35,290 bases of DNA from CAYFHQ01 sp964342805. Lineage in GTDB: Bacteria; Bacillota; Clostridia; Peptostreptococcales; Acidaminobacteraceae. Both the position numbers and the translations under genes were made by a program. Numbering within the stretch: the stretch's first letter is position 1; every line of letters starts with the position of its first letter. Shown here piece after piece: positions 1 through 6,452 of the stretch. The stretch spans positions 1-35,290 of the forward strand of contig CAYFHQ010000030.1 of assembly GCA_964342805.1 (NCBI GenBank), in the 5' to 3' direction. A model generated the notes under the pieces. It was not told the DNA's origin, did not search any database, and worked only from the letters and a program-made list of their open reading frames with translations.

Positions 1-27
1 ATGATTGCTCATCTCGGTTGTTCTATA

Positions 28-48
28 CTGTTCAATTTTCAAGGATCA
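28..48 (-). promoter_or_regulatory. boxA-like rRNA leader element
   Basis: Read on the minus strand this is TGATCCTTGAAAATTGAAC followed by AG. It resembles the boxA antitermination element of Firmicutes rRNA leaders (TGTTCTTTGAAAACT in Bacillus). It lies downstream of two good promoters, so an rRNA operon probably begins just left of the window. The 16S gene itself is not visible. A small hairpin (TCGCTG/CAGCGA, 61-86) lies between the second promoter and this element. Confidence 0.6.
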
Positions 49-93
49 GTTTGTCCCAAATCGCTGTGCTATACTGCTCTCAGCGACTGTTAC

Positions 94-122
94 ATGTTAT
101 CATTTTGCTTGGTTTGTGTCAA
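94..122 (-). promoter_or_regulatory. rRNA operon promoter P2 (sigma-A type)
   Basis: The minus strand shows TTGACA, 17 bases, then TAACAT. It is the second of two tandem promoters about 100 bp apart, an arrangement typical of rrn operons, and precedes the boxA-like element. Confidence 0.65.
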
Positions 123-190
123 GCGCAATTTTAACTTTATTTTCGTCTGCTCCGTAGCAACCCTGGCGGCTGTTCCGTGGCGACTTGATA

Positions 191-219
191 ATATTAGCAT
201 CCCCTGAAAGCTGGGTCAA
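191..219 (-). promoter_or_regulatory. rRNA operon promoter P1 (sigma-A type)
   Basis: The minus strand shows TTGACC, a 17-base spacer ending in TGC (extended -10), then TAATAT. The upstream side (220-240) is rich in A tracts like an UP element. With P2 it forms a tandem pair reading out of the left edge. The 1-419 gap holds only these promoters, the leader and the pyrD terminator. Confidence 0.65.
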
Positions 220-321
220 TACCTTTTTTGAAGTTTTTTTGCACTCATAAAAAGTCAGTCAATTTCAACTATTCTAGCCACTATTTACGGATTTTTCCCT
301 TCATTATATAGACAGATGAAA

Positions 322-365
322 AACACAAAAAACAGTGGTCTCGTCCATAACTGGACGAGACCACT
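322..365 (-). terminator. Terminator of the pyrCFKD operon
   Basis: A 13-bp perfect stem (AGTGGTCTCGTCC with GGACGAGACCACT, loop of 6) is followed on the minus strand by a T-rich run (TTTTTTGTGTTT). It closes the pyr operon after pyrD and separates it from the rRNA promoters about 100 bp further left. Confidence 0.92.
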
Positions 366-419
366 AAGACCATTTACGTTCCTTATATACGGGTAAAGAC
401 ATCCCTGCTTCTGCCTGAT

Positions 420-1343
420 CTATTCTTTTAGACCACCGATCAAGTCATGGATATCGCCCATTTGATTTTGATTCATGTAGGCAATTAACCCTTCAAGGGC
501 TTCTTCTGTGGCCAGGGGATTCCTAAAGTTTGCTGTGCCCAGGGCTACTGCACTTGCACCTGCCAGTAAAAACTCTACTGTGTCCTCCCAATTGGATATC
601 CCGCCCATGCCCAGCACCGGAATATCTACACTTTGGGCTACCTCATAAACCATTCGCAGGGCAACGGGTTTCACCGCAGGTCCCGACACCCCACCTATCT
701 TTCTATCAATAACTGGCTTTCGTCTGTGTATGTCAATGGCCATCCCAGTCAAGGTGTTAATGAGGGAAAGTGCGTCTGCCCCTTCCTCCTCAGCAGCCTT
801 TGCCGTGGTGCGGATGTCTGTAACATTCGGGCTTAGTTTCACAATCAAATGCTTGTCTGTGGACTTTCTCACCGCCCGTACAACTTCTCTAACCATGGCA
901 GGGTCGGTTCCGAATGCCATTCCCCCACATTTTACATTGGGACAAGAGATATTGAGTTCTAAGGAGTCTACATCTGCCTGACTAATAACCTTGGCAATCT
1001 CGCAGTACTCTTCTATGGTATTACCATTGATGTTGGCAATGATTTTGGTTTGGAACTGACGGATAAAGTCAATTTCTTCTTCTATAAACTTATGAACACC
1101 AGGATTCTGCAAGCCCACAGAGTTGATCATCCCCATGGGGGTCTCCGCCATGCGCACGCCTGGATTCCCTTTACGGGGTTCTAGGGTAAGGCCCTTAACG
1201 GATATAGCGCCGATCTTGTTCAGGTCAACAAAGTCTGCATACTCCCGGCCGAAACCAAATGTACCAGAGGCCACAGTGATTGGATTATGGAGGGTTAGTC
1301 CATTGAGGTCTACTGTCAAGTTGGGCTGCTTAAGATGCTTCAT
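420..1343 (-). CDS. pyrD: Dihydroorotate dehydrogenase B (NAD+), catalytic subunit
   Basis: This is the FMN-containing catalytic subunit of class 1B dihydroorotate dehydrogenase. It oxidises dihydroorotate to orotate in the cytoplasm, the fourth step of UMP synthesis, and passes electrons through PyrK to NAD+. The 307-residue TIM-barrel protein shows the N-terminal VASGTFGFG motif, the NSVGLQNPG segment and NISCPNVKCGG. The cysteine in NISCPN (residue 134) is at the position of the class 1 catalytic base. GVSGPAVKPVALR and GMGGISNWED near the C-terminus fit the FMN phosphate site. The ATG at 1343 has AGGTGA seven bases upstream; an in-frame TTG three bases earlier is less likely. The start overlaps the end of pyrK by 14 bp, indicating translational coupling of the two subunits. 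It is the last gene of the operon. Confidence 0.97.
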   Translation of the reverse strand: MKHLKQPNLTVDLNGLTLHNPITVASGTFGFGREYADFVDLNKIGAISVKGLTLEPRKGNPGVRMAETPMGMINSVGLQNPGVHKFIEEEIDFIRQFQTKIIANINGNTIEEYCEIAKVISQADVDSLELNISCPNVKCGGMAFGTDPAMVREVVRAVRKSTDKHLIVKLSPNVTDIRTTAKAAEEEGADALSLINTLTGMAIDIHRRKPVIDRKIGGVSGPAVKPVALRMVYEVAQSVDIPVLGMGGISNWEDTVEFLLAGASAVALGTANFRNPLATEEALEGLIAYMNQNQMGDIHDLIGGLKE

Positions 1344-2109
1344 CAAATGTCACCTCGTCTCCATAGAATACTGGTCCTTCCGTACAAGTTCGAATATAGT
1401 CCCCACCCTTGGTTGCGCAAGTGCACACCAGACAGGCCCCTACCCCGCAGGCCATGTTTCTTTCCGTGGAAAGCTGGACAGGAATTCCCAAAGACTCACA
1501 ATCCACCTGGATACAGTGGAGCATGGCTTCTGGGCCGCAGGCATAGACCATGTCATAAGCACCCGTCTTTAAGGCTTCATGTAGGAATTGGGTTGCATAG
1601 CCCATGTGCTGGGCAGGTCCATTTTCAGACACGGCAATCAGGTTGTTGGTATACTGGCCAAACTGGTCCAAGCCGTAGGGCTGGTCTCGGTAGCCCAGCA
1701 TGGTTCTCACATTGGACTGGCCTTGGTCTTCCAGTTCTTTTAGCAGCTGAACCAGGGGAGCAATGCCGATCCCTCCACCGATTACCAAGGCTTTCTTGTC
1801 TCCCTCAACAGTAAAGCCATTGCCCAAGGGGCCCATAATACTCATGGTCTCCCCCTCACGCATGTCAGCCAGTTCCTGGGTACCCTTACCCAGAACCTTT
1901 ACCATGAAGACGATCTCCTCTTGATTGGCTTCACAAACAGAGATGGGTCGACGGACCAGTTTTTCACTTCCACGACTGGGCATGATTCCATAAAACTGTC
2001 CCGCTGCAATCTCCACATCTGGCATGGGGTTGGACACCGTCAGCCGAACCACGTCACCAGCGATCCGTTCTTTTTTAAGAATCCACGCATCTTTTACGTA
2101 TTTTTTCAT
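1330..2109 (-). CDS. pyrK: Dihydroorotate dehydrogenase B, electron transfer subunit
   Basis: PyrK is the FAD and [2Fe-2S] subunit that links PyrD to NAD+ in the heterotetrameric class 1B enzyme. The 259-residue protein has a ferredoxin-reductase-like FAD domain (RRPISVCE near residue 54), a nucleotide-binding domain (GGGIGIAPLV near residue 112) and a C-terminal cysteine cluster, CGVGACLVCTC, with a further cysteine in IRTCTEG. This gives the C-x4-C-x2-C-x(n)-C ligand set of PyrK iron-sulfur clusters. AGGAGG lies just upstream of the ATG. It sits between pyrF and pyrD and overlaps pyrD, as expected for subunits made in equal amounts. Presence of PyrK identifies the NAD-linked, fumarate-independent form of the enzyme. 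Confidence 0.97.
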   Translation of the reverse strand: MKKYVKDAWILKKERIAGDVVRLTVSNPMPDVEIAAGQFYGIMPSRGSEKLVRRPISVCEANQEEIVFMVKVLGKGTQELADMREGETMSIMGPLGNGFTVEGDKKALVIGGGIGIAPLVQLLKELEDQGQSNVRTMLGYRDQPYGLDQFGQYTNNLIAVSENGPAQHMGYATQFLHEALKTGAYDMVYACGPEAMLHCIQVDCESLGIPVQLSTERNMACGVGACLVCTCATKGGDYIRTCTEGPVFYGDEVTFDEAS

Positions 2110-2130
2110 TGCTCCTCCTACCCGTCTCGC

Positions 2131-3027
2131 CTATTTCCAATATGCTTTGCCGGCAGCTTCCAGGGCGCCGTTAATGTCTGCATTCATTTCTACCACTGCC
2201 TGTCGGGCTGCTTGTCTGAAGTCGCCACCCCGCTTTTGGTAGGCAAAGATGATGCCTCTTGAGGAGTTGACCAGGGCACCCAAACCCTTCTGGTCAAAAC
2301 CACCCACCACGTCTGCGCCACCGCCACCCTGGGCGCCGTAGCCTGGGATCAGGAAGAAGCCATGGGGAATCTCACTTCGTAGTTGGGTCAGTTCCGATGG
2401 GTGGGTTGCACCAACCACTGCGCCCACTGGGCTGTAGCCTGTCTCGTCCTTACAGTCCGCCCCCCACTCTGTGACCAGGCTAGCCACGCGGCTGTAGAGG
2501 TTTGCACCTTCCACGTCTCTGTCTTGCAGTTGCGATGAGGAAGGGTTGGAGGTTTTCACTAGGATGAAGAGCCCCTTGCCCGCTTCCCGTGCGTACTGGA
2601 GGAAGGGCTCAATGCCGTCCACACCCAGGTAGGGGTTGATGGTAATGCTGTCTGTAGGAATGACTTCGAAGTGGGCCTTGGCATAGGCAACCGATGTGGA
2701 GCCGATGTCTCCCCGCTTAATATCACCGATCACGTAGAAGCCCTTTTCCTGGGCATAGGCCACCGTCTCTGCGTAAGCCTTATAGCCTGCCACACCCAGG
2801 GCTTCATAGAAGGCAATCTGGGGTTTGACTGCAGGTACCAGGTCATGAACCGCGTCGATAATCCCCTTGTTAAAGGCCAAGAAGGCTTCTGCAGCCGCTT
2901 CCAGGGTAAACTGGTCGTCCAGCTTGTAAAAGGCCCTGATTTCTCCTGGTAGTTGGTCTACCCTTGGGTCTAGGCCCACGACTACTGCACTCTTTTTTTC
3001 TTTGATCTTTTCAATCAATTTACGCAT
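2131..3027 (-). CDS. pyrF: Orotidine 5'-phosphate decarboxylase (type 2)
   Basis: This enzyme decarboxylates OMP to UMP, the last step of the pathway. The 298-residue length and the sequence GDIKRGDIGSTS (residues 101-112) mark the longer type 2 subfamily, found in mycobacteria, myxobacteria and many Clostridia, rather than the roughly 240-residue Bacillus form. The catalytic Asp-Lys-Asp set corresponds to D102, K104 and D107. FILVKTSNPSS and the glycine-rich GYGAQGGGGADV stretch fit the phosphate-binding end of the barrel. The chosen ATG (3027) has AAGGGGG eight bases upstream; an in-frame ATG 33 bases earlier lies inside the end of pyrC and has no ribosome site. The gene overlaps the pyrC stop by a few bases and is followed by pyrK 21 bp on. 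Confidence 0.95.
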   Translation of the reverse strand: MRKLIEKIKEKKSAVVVGLDPRVDQLPGEIRAFYKLDDQFTLEAAAEAFLAFNKGIIDAVHDLVPAVKPQIAFYEALGVAGYKAYAETVAYAQEKGFYVIGDIKRGDIGSTSVAYAKAHFEVIPTDSITINPYLGVDGIEPFLQYAREAGKGLFILVKTSNPSSSQLQDRDVEGANLYSRVASLVTEWGADCKDETGYSPVGAVVGATHPSELTQLRSEIPHGFFLIPGYGAQGGGGADVVGGFDQKGLGALVNSSRGIIFAYQKRGGDFRQAARQAVVEMNADINGALEAAGKAYWK

Positions 3028-4282
3028 GGATGTGTCCCCCTTGTAATTTATGTTCTCCATTTACCCATGTATCTGTCACTTTTCCATAGAAGGTCATGCC
3101 TTCAAATGGCGTATTCTTTCCTTTTGATACGAAGGCCTCTCCCTTGACCGTCCACTTGGCATGGGGGTCAAGGAGGACCAGGTTAGCTGGCTTGCCCAGG
3201 TCCAGGTTGCCCGCTTCGATGCCAAACCGCTTGGCAGGAGCGTAGGTCATCAATTTGATCAGATGCGCTTCAGAGATATGTCCCCTTCTCACCAGGGCTG
3301 TGTAGGCCACTGCGAAGGATGTCTCCAGGCCTGTAAAGCCATAGCTGGAGGTTTCGTAGCTGTCTTGCTTGGTGTGCATCTCGTGGGGGGCGTGGTCTGT
3401 GGCGATCATTTCAATGGTCCCCTCCTGTATGGCCTGGATGACCGCCTGGCGGTCGGCCTGGGACCGGATGGGTGGGTTGACCTTGAAGCGACCTGCTCCA
3501 GCGTCAATTCCGTCTTCCCCATGGGCCAAAGCAATATGGTGGGGGGTGACTTCGCAGGACACATCAATTCCTTTTACCCTGGCTTCCTTGATGGCCTTTA
3601 GGGCTTCCTTGGTACTTACATGGCCCACGTGGAGGGCGCCGCCGGTCTTCTCAGCCAGGCGGATGTCCCTTACTACCACGTCGGACTCTGCCGTGTTGGG
3701 GGCTGGTCGGTCTTTGATATGAGCGGTCACGTCGTGGTCCTCACTGTGGGTGGTTACGATCCGTCCATAGCTTTTGGCTACTAAAAAAGCGTTCTCCATG
3801 AGTGTGTCATCCATTGTGGTGTGGCCGTCGTCGGTAAAGGCAATGGCTCCGGCCTTGCCCATGGCTTGCATTTGGGCTTGTTCCTTGCCTGCCAGCCCCA
3901 TGGTAATGGCTCCTGTTGGATGTACTCTGATTAACGCTTTGTTCTCGATCCGTTCTAATAGATCCTCATATTTAGTTAGGGTGTCCATGGTTGGACGGGT
4001 ATTGGGCATGGCTACCAGGTCGGAAAAACCACCCTTTAGGCCTGCCCTTGTGCCTGAAATCAAGTCTTCCTTGTCTTCGAAGCCCGGTTCTCTCAGGTGT
4101 ACGTGGGTGTCCACAAAAGCCGGAGTGACCCACTTGTCTGTGGCGTCAATGACTTGGTCAAATCCTGTGGGTTCAAGGGAGCCGATCTTTGTTATTATGC
4201 CATTTTCAATGGCCAGGTCTGTAATCTTGTCTACAACGGCCTTGGGATCGATCACTCGACCACCTTTGATCAGTATCTTCAT
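3020..4282 (-). CDS. pyrC: Dihydroorotase (class I)
   Basis: This zinc amidohydrolase closes carbamoyl-aspartate to dihydroorotate, step three of the pathway. In the 420-residue protein the metal-site motifs are visible in order: DTHVHLREPG (H60, H62), FTDDGHTT (D151), THSED (H179), HVGHVST (H221) and ATDHAPHE (D296). The aspartate at 151 in place of a carboxylated lysine is what Gram-positive class I enzymes show. The start at 4282 has AGGAGG seven bases upstream; a GTG 15 bases earlier would include that ribosome site in the coding sequence. It is the first gene of the leftward operon pyrC-pyrF-pyrK-pyrD and is preceded by a leader with a PyrR-like hairpin and a terminator, so it is probably repressed by UMP through attenuation. 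Confidence 0.97.
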   Translation of the reverse strand: MKILIKGGRVIDPKAVVDKITDLAIENGIITKIGSLEPTGFDQVIDATDKWVTPAFVDTHVHLREPGFEDKEDLISGTRAGLKGGFSDLVAMPNTRPTMDTLTKYEDLLERIENKALIRVHPTGAITMGLAGKEQAQMQAMGKAGAIAFTDDGHTTMDDTLMENAFLVAKSYGRIVTTHSEDHDVTAHIKDRPAPNTAESDVVVRDIRLAEKTGGALHVGHVSTKEALKAIKEARVKGIDVSCEVTPHHIALAHGEDGIDAGAGRFKVNPPIRSQADRQAVIQAIQEGTIEMIATDHAPHEMHTKQDSYETSSYGFTGLETSFAVAYTALVRRGHISEAHLIKLMTYAPAKRFGIEAGNLDLGKPANLVLLDPHAKWTVKGEAFVSKGKNTPFEGMTFYGKVTDTWVNGEHKLQGGHIHA

Positions 4283-4361
4283 GGTAAACCTCCTCACTCC
4301 ATGGTGCCTTTTGTCTTCTTATTCGCCTGCTAAGAGGCGTCTGAATCGCCAGCTTTTTGGC

Positions 4362-4391
4362 AAAATAAAAGCCCCTGCAGTTTGCAGAGGC
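4362..4391 (-). terminator. Attenuator terminator in the pyrC leader
   Basis: On the minus strand a 9-bp stem (GCCTCTGCA with TGCAGGGGC, loop AAC) is followed by TTTTATTTT. It lies in the untranslated leader, 80 bp before pyrC, so it is an attenuator, not an operon end. Its 5' arm overlaps TCAGCCT (4388-4394), which can pair with AGGCTGA (4447-4453) in a competing antiterminator. Confidence 0.88.
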
Positions 4392-4449
4392 TGATTGTCA
4401 TCACAAGCAGACGGACGCTGGGTACACTGGTCCCGCTTCCATCTGCTCA

Positions 4450-4482
4450 GCCTTGCCGGTCTCTCGTACCGTCGTTAAAGGC
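4450..4482 (-). promoter_or_regulatory. PyrR-type binding hairpin (anti-antiterminator), pyrC leader
   Basis: The RNA folds as a 5-bp lower stem (GCCTT/AAGGC), a purine-containing internal loop and a 3-bp upper stem (GGT/ACC) closed by a loop ACGAGAG. This is close to the known PyrR-binding consensus, whose terminal loop is CNGNGAG. The 3' strand AAGG also belongs to the antiterminator AAGGCTGA, the textbook arrangement for UMP-PyrR attenuation. An equivalent element lies at 4703-4734 on the other strand. pyrR itself is not in the window. Confidence 0.8.
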
Positions 4483-4502
4483 GTTCTTATCAGTTTGGAC
4501 AT

Positions 4503-4531
4503 ACAATATCATGGAGGTATGGACCTGTCAA
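4503..4531 (-). promoter_or_regulatory. Promoter of the pyrCFKD operon
   Basis: The minus strand shows a perfect -35 TTGACA, a 17-base spacer ending TGA (extended -10) and TATTGT. Transcription would begin near 4496, leaving a leader of about 210 nt that contains the PyrR-type hairpin and the attenuator. Confidence 0.65.
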
Positions 4532-4645
4532 GTCGTCCTGGGGCAAAAAAATTGAAGGTTGGGGAAATGAGAGTTGACGCTGGGGCGCATCTAAGGAAGG
4601 GATGTTTTGGGGGTGGAAGATTTCAATTTCGTCATGGTTTTCTGC

Positions 4646-4674
4646 TTGCCCCCCTTTTGGTTTTGTGTTACGAT
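4646..4674 (+). promoter_or_regulatory. Promoter of pyrBI
   Basis: TTGCCC, 17 bases, then TACGAT. Transcription would begin near 4681, about 20 bases before the PyrR-type hairpin. The box matches are moderate, but position and spacing fit the leader. It is divergent from the pyrC promoter, with about 115 bp between the two -35 elements. Confidence 0.5.
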
Positions 4675-4702
4675 GAGTCAAACGAACAGCAACTTGCTTG
4701 CT

Positions 4703-4734
4703 ACCTTTAACTTGGCCCGAGAGGCCGAGAAGGT
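4703..4734 (+). promoter_or_regulatory. PyrR-type binding hairpin (anti-antiterminator), pyrB leader
   Basis: The RNA folds as ACCTT/AAGGT lower stem, an internal loop, and GGC/GCC upper stem with loop CCGAGAG, matching the PyrR consensus CCNGNGAGG. Its 3' part, AGAAGGTGT (4728-4736), can instead pair with ATGCCTTCT at 4757-4765, which is the 5' arm of the terminator. Relative to the pyrC copy the upper stem changes C-G to U-A and the lower stem A-U to G-C, so pairing is kept. Confidence 0.82.
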
Positions 4735-4756
4735 GTATGTGTACGTAGTTTATCGT

Positions 4757-4790
4757 ATGCCTTCTTTCCTATGTGAAGAAGGCATTTTTT
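4757..4790 (+). terminator. Attenuator terminator in the pyrB leader
   Basis: A 10-bp perfect stem (ATGCCTTCTT with AAGAAGGCAT, loop of 9) followed by six T residues, 50 bp before pyrB. ATACACCTT just after it (4791-4799) could also pair with AAGGTGTAT at 4730-4738, a possible extra alternative fold. Confidence 0.9.
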
Positions 4791-4839
4791 ATACACCTTT
4801 TAACTTGATTCTGTGAGATCAAAAAAGGAGGAACAGAAC

Positions 4840-5778
4840 ATGAAAGACATTCGTCACCTCATTGAGCCAGAGGACCTATCGGTGGAAGAAATCCATGACT
4901 TGGTTGATCTAGGCCTGAAAATGCACAAGAATCCAGCGGACTATGCTGAGGTCTGTAAAGGACAGATTCTTGCGTCTCTATTCTTCGAACCATCCACTCG
5001 TACCAAATTCAGCTTTGACAGTGCCATGATGCGCCTGGGCGGAAACGTGATCGGCTTTGCCGACGCCAACGTGACGTCTGCCAAAAAGGGCGAGTCCCTG
5101 GCGGATACTATCCGAGTGATGGGCTTCTACTCAGACATCATTGTCATGCGCCATCCAAGAGAAGGTGCACCCAAGCTAGCCTCTCACTACTGTGAAGTGC
5201 CGATTATCAACGGCGGCGACGGTGGCCACCAGCACCCCACACAAACCCTAACTGACCTTATTACCATCCAGCGATTTAAAGGCAAACTGGACGGCCATAC
5301 CGTGGCCTTCTGTGGTGACCTTAAATACGGTCGTACGGTCCACTCATTGATCCGGACCCTGGCCCGAATGGGAACCAAGAAATTCATTTTGGTTTCTCCA
5401 GAAGAACTCCAGCTCCCTAGCGCCATAAAGCGTCAGCTGACGACTAAGTACGGCGTTGAGCTACAAGAGGTAAAGTATGTGGAGGACGTGATCGAGGAGA
5501 TCGACATTCTCTACATGACTCGGATTCAGAAGGAACGTTTCTTCAATGAAGAAGACTACCTGAAGCTGAAGAACTCTTATATCTTTACGGCCAATAAACT
5601 GAAGACAGCCAAGAAGGACATGATCATCATGCACCCCCTACCACGGGTCAATGAGATTGCCTACGATGTGGACACTGATCCCCGGGCGGTGTACTTCGAA
5701 CAGTCCCGCATGGGCGTGTATGTACGAATGGCGTTGATTACCAAGTTGCTGGAGGTGGGCCCATATGCTAGAGGTTAA
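4840..5778 (+). CDS. pyrB: Aspartate carbamoyltransferase, catalytic chain
   Basis: PyrB joins carbamoyl phosphate and aspartate to form carbamoyl-aspartate, the committed step of pyrimidine synthesis. The 312-residue protein shows the carbamoyl-phosphate signature FFEPSTRTKFSF (S52-T53-R54-T55), the AKKGES loop (residues 81-86) that reaches the neighbouring active site in the trimer, HPTQTLTDL (132-140) and HPLPRV (265-270). The ATG at 4840 has AGGAGG nine bases upstream; an in-frame upstream ATG at 4813 lies before that site and is rejected. It overlaps pyrI by 14 bp, so a class B holoenzyme of catalytic trimers and regulatory dimers, like that of E. coli, is expected. Expression is probably set by the upstream attenuator. 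Confidence 0.97.
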   Translation: MKDIRHLIEPEDLSVEEIHDLVDLGLKMHKNPADYAEVCKGQILASLFFEPSTRTKFSFDSAMMRLGGNVIGFADANVTSAKKGESLADTIRVMGFYSDIIVMRHPREGAPKLASHYCEVPIINGGDGGHQHPTQTLTDLITIQRFKGKLDGHTVAFCGDLKYGRTVHSLIRTLARMGTKKFILVSPEELQLPSAIKRQLTTKYGVELQEVKYVEDVIEEIDILYMTRIQKERFFNEEDYLKLKNSYIFTANKLKTAKKDMIIMHPLPRVNEIAYDVDTDPRAVYFEQSRMGVYVRMALITKLLEVGPYARG

Positions 5779-6196
5779 GGGAATTGAAAACGGAATTGTA
5801 CTGGATCACATTACGGCAGGCAAGGGCATTAAGGTATTTAACAAGCTCTTCTCTGACCAGACAGACTACCCAGTGGTACTGGTTATGAATGTCCAGTCCA
5901 ATGTACAGGGCCGCAAGGACATTATAAAGATTGAAAACCGATTCGACGTGGATCTGGATGCCCTGGGTCTGATCGATGAAAATATCGTAGTCAACGTTAT
6001 TCGGGAAGGTAAGCTGTCGGAGAAGAAGACGGTTTCCATTCCAAAGAAGGTCACAGGCCTCTTTGATTGTAAGAACCCCCGCTGCATTACCAACCATGAT
6101 GTCTACTGCTCACCGGAGTTCGACCTAATCGGGTCCAACGGTGAACTGGAATACGCTTGTAGCTACTGTGAGGAAATCACAAAGTTCAAGCTTTAA
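5765..6196 (+). CDS. pyrI: Aspartate carbamoyltransferase, regulatory chain
   Basis: PyrI binds nucleotide effectors and, through a zinc domain, holds PyrB trimers together. The 143-residue protein has the N-terminal allosteric domain (GIVLDHITAGKG at residues 10-21; KDIIKIENR at 51-59) and a C-terminal zinc domain with cysteines 102, 107, 132 and 135, spaced like E. coli 109, 114, 138 and 141. The start lies inside pyrB and the end precedes a terminator at 6238. The window therefore predicts two layers of pyrimidine control: transcript attenuation and allosteric inhibition. Which nucleotide acts on this enzyme cannot be read from the sequence. Confidence 0.96.
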   Translation: MLEVKGIENGIVLDHITAGKGIKVFNKLFSDQTDYPVVLVMNVQSNVQGRKDIIKIENRFDVDLDALGLIDENIVVNVIREGKLSEKKTVSIPKKVTGLFDCKNPRCITNHDVYCSPEFDLIGSNGELEYACSYCEEITKFKL

Positions 6197-6237
6197 ATTG
6201 CAAACCTCTTAATACAAATCATACATTTACCCAGATG

Positions 6238-6270
6238 AATGGCCGGCTTATGCCGGTCATTTGTCATATT
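6238..6270 (+). terminator. Terminator of pyrBI
   Basis: A 10-bp stem with one G-T pair (AATGGCCGGC with GCCGGTCATT, loop TTAT) followed by TTGTCATATT. The T run is short, but the place, 40 bp after pyrI, is right. Confidence 0.65.
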
Positions 6271-6348
6271 GAAACCCTCCAAATTTCCAATTTGGCGCGG
6301 TTTCAATACTCCGATTATCACCGTCAGGTGATTATCGTGAGTTACCTT
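6268..6348 (+). repeat. Structured interspersed repeat, copy 1
   Basis: Two consecutive hairpins. The first pairs ATTGAAACC with GGTTTCAAT and, inside it, CCAAATT with AATTTGG. The second is ACTC...GAGT enclosing GATTATCACC/GGTGATTATC with one T-T mismatch. A homologous copy lies on the minus strand at 14634-14707, sharing CCAAATTTC, AATTTGG, CAATACTCCGA and GAGT-ACCTT. The stems differ by paired changes. It lies between the terminators of two convergent genes. Function unknown. Confidence 0.75.
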
Positions 6349-6395
6349 TTGACTTGAAAGCCAGCAATGTAGTCCGAGGGCGTTTTCAGTAGTCT

Positions 6396-6428
6396 AAAAG
6401 CCTCCAGATCCAAAGATCTAGAGGCTTT
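6396..6428 (-). terminator. Terminator of the sodium symporter gene
   Basis: A 14-bp stem with one G-T pair (AAAGCCTCTAGATC with GATCTGGAGGCTTT, loop TTTG) just after the symporter stop. The T run on the minus strand is short (TTTT), and the symmetric A/T ends could also work for the plus strand. Confidence 0.75.
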
Positions 6429-6452
6429 ATAAGTGCTGATTCAAATTGAAAA

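Noticed and set aside
1..207. Open frame of 68 codons on the plus strand
   Set aside because: It overlaps the tandem rRNA-type promoters and the boxA-like leader on the other strand, has no ribosome site and its translation resembles no protein family.
252..271. A third rRNA promoter upstream of P1 (TTGACT near 256-262)
   Set aside because: There is no -10-like hexamer at a usable distance.
3774..4394. Open frame of about 206 codons on the plus strand opposite pyrC
   Set aside because: It mirrors the well-supported pyrC coding sequence; the translation has no domain motif and no ribosome binding site.
4340..4500. T-box, or a known metabolite riboswitch, in the pyrC leader
   Set aside because: No T-box core (GGGTGG-ACCGCG) or other riboswitch consensus was found, while the PyrR-type hairpin with antiterminator and terminator explains the leader.
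4453..4710. Open frame of 85 codons between the divergent pyr promoters
   Set aside because: It runs across both promoters and the pyrC leader; no ribosome site, no recognisable product.
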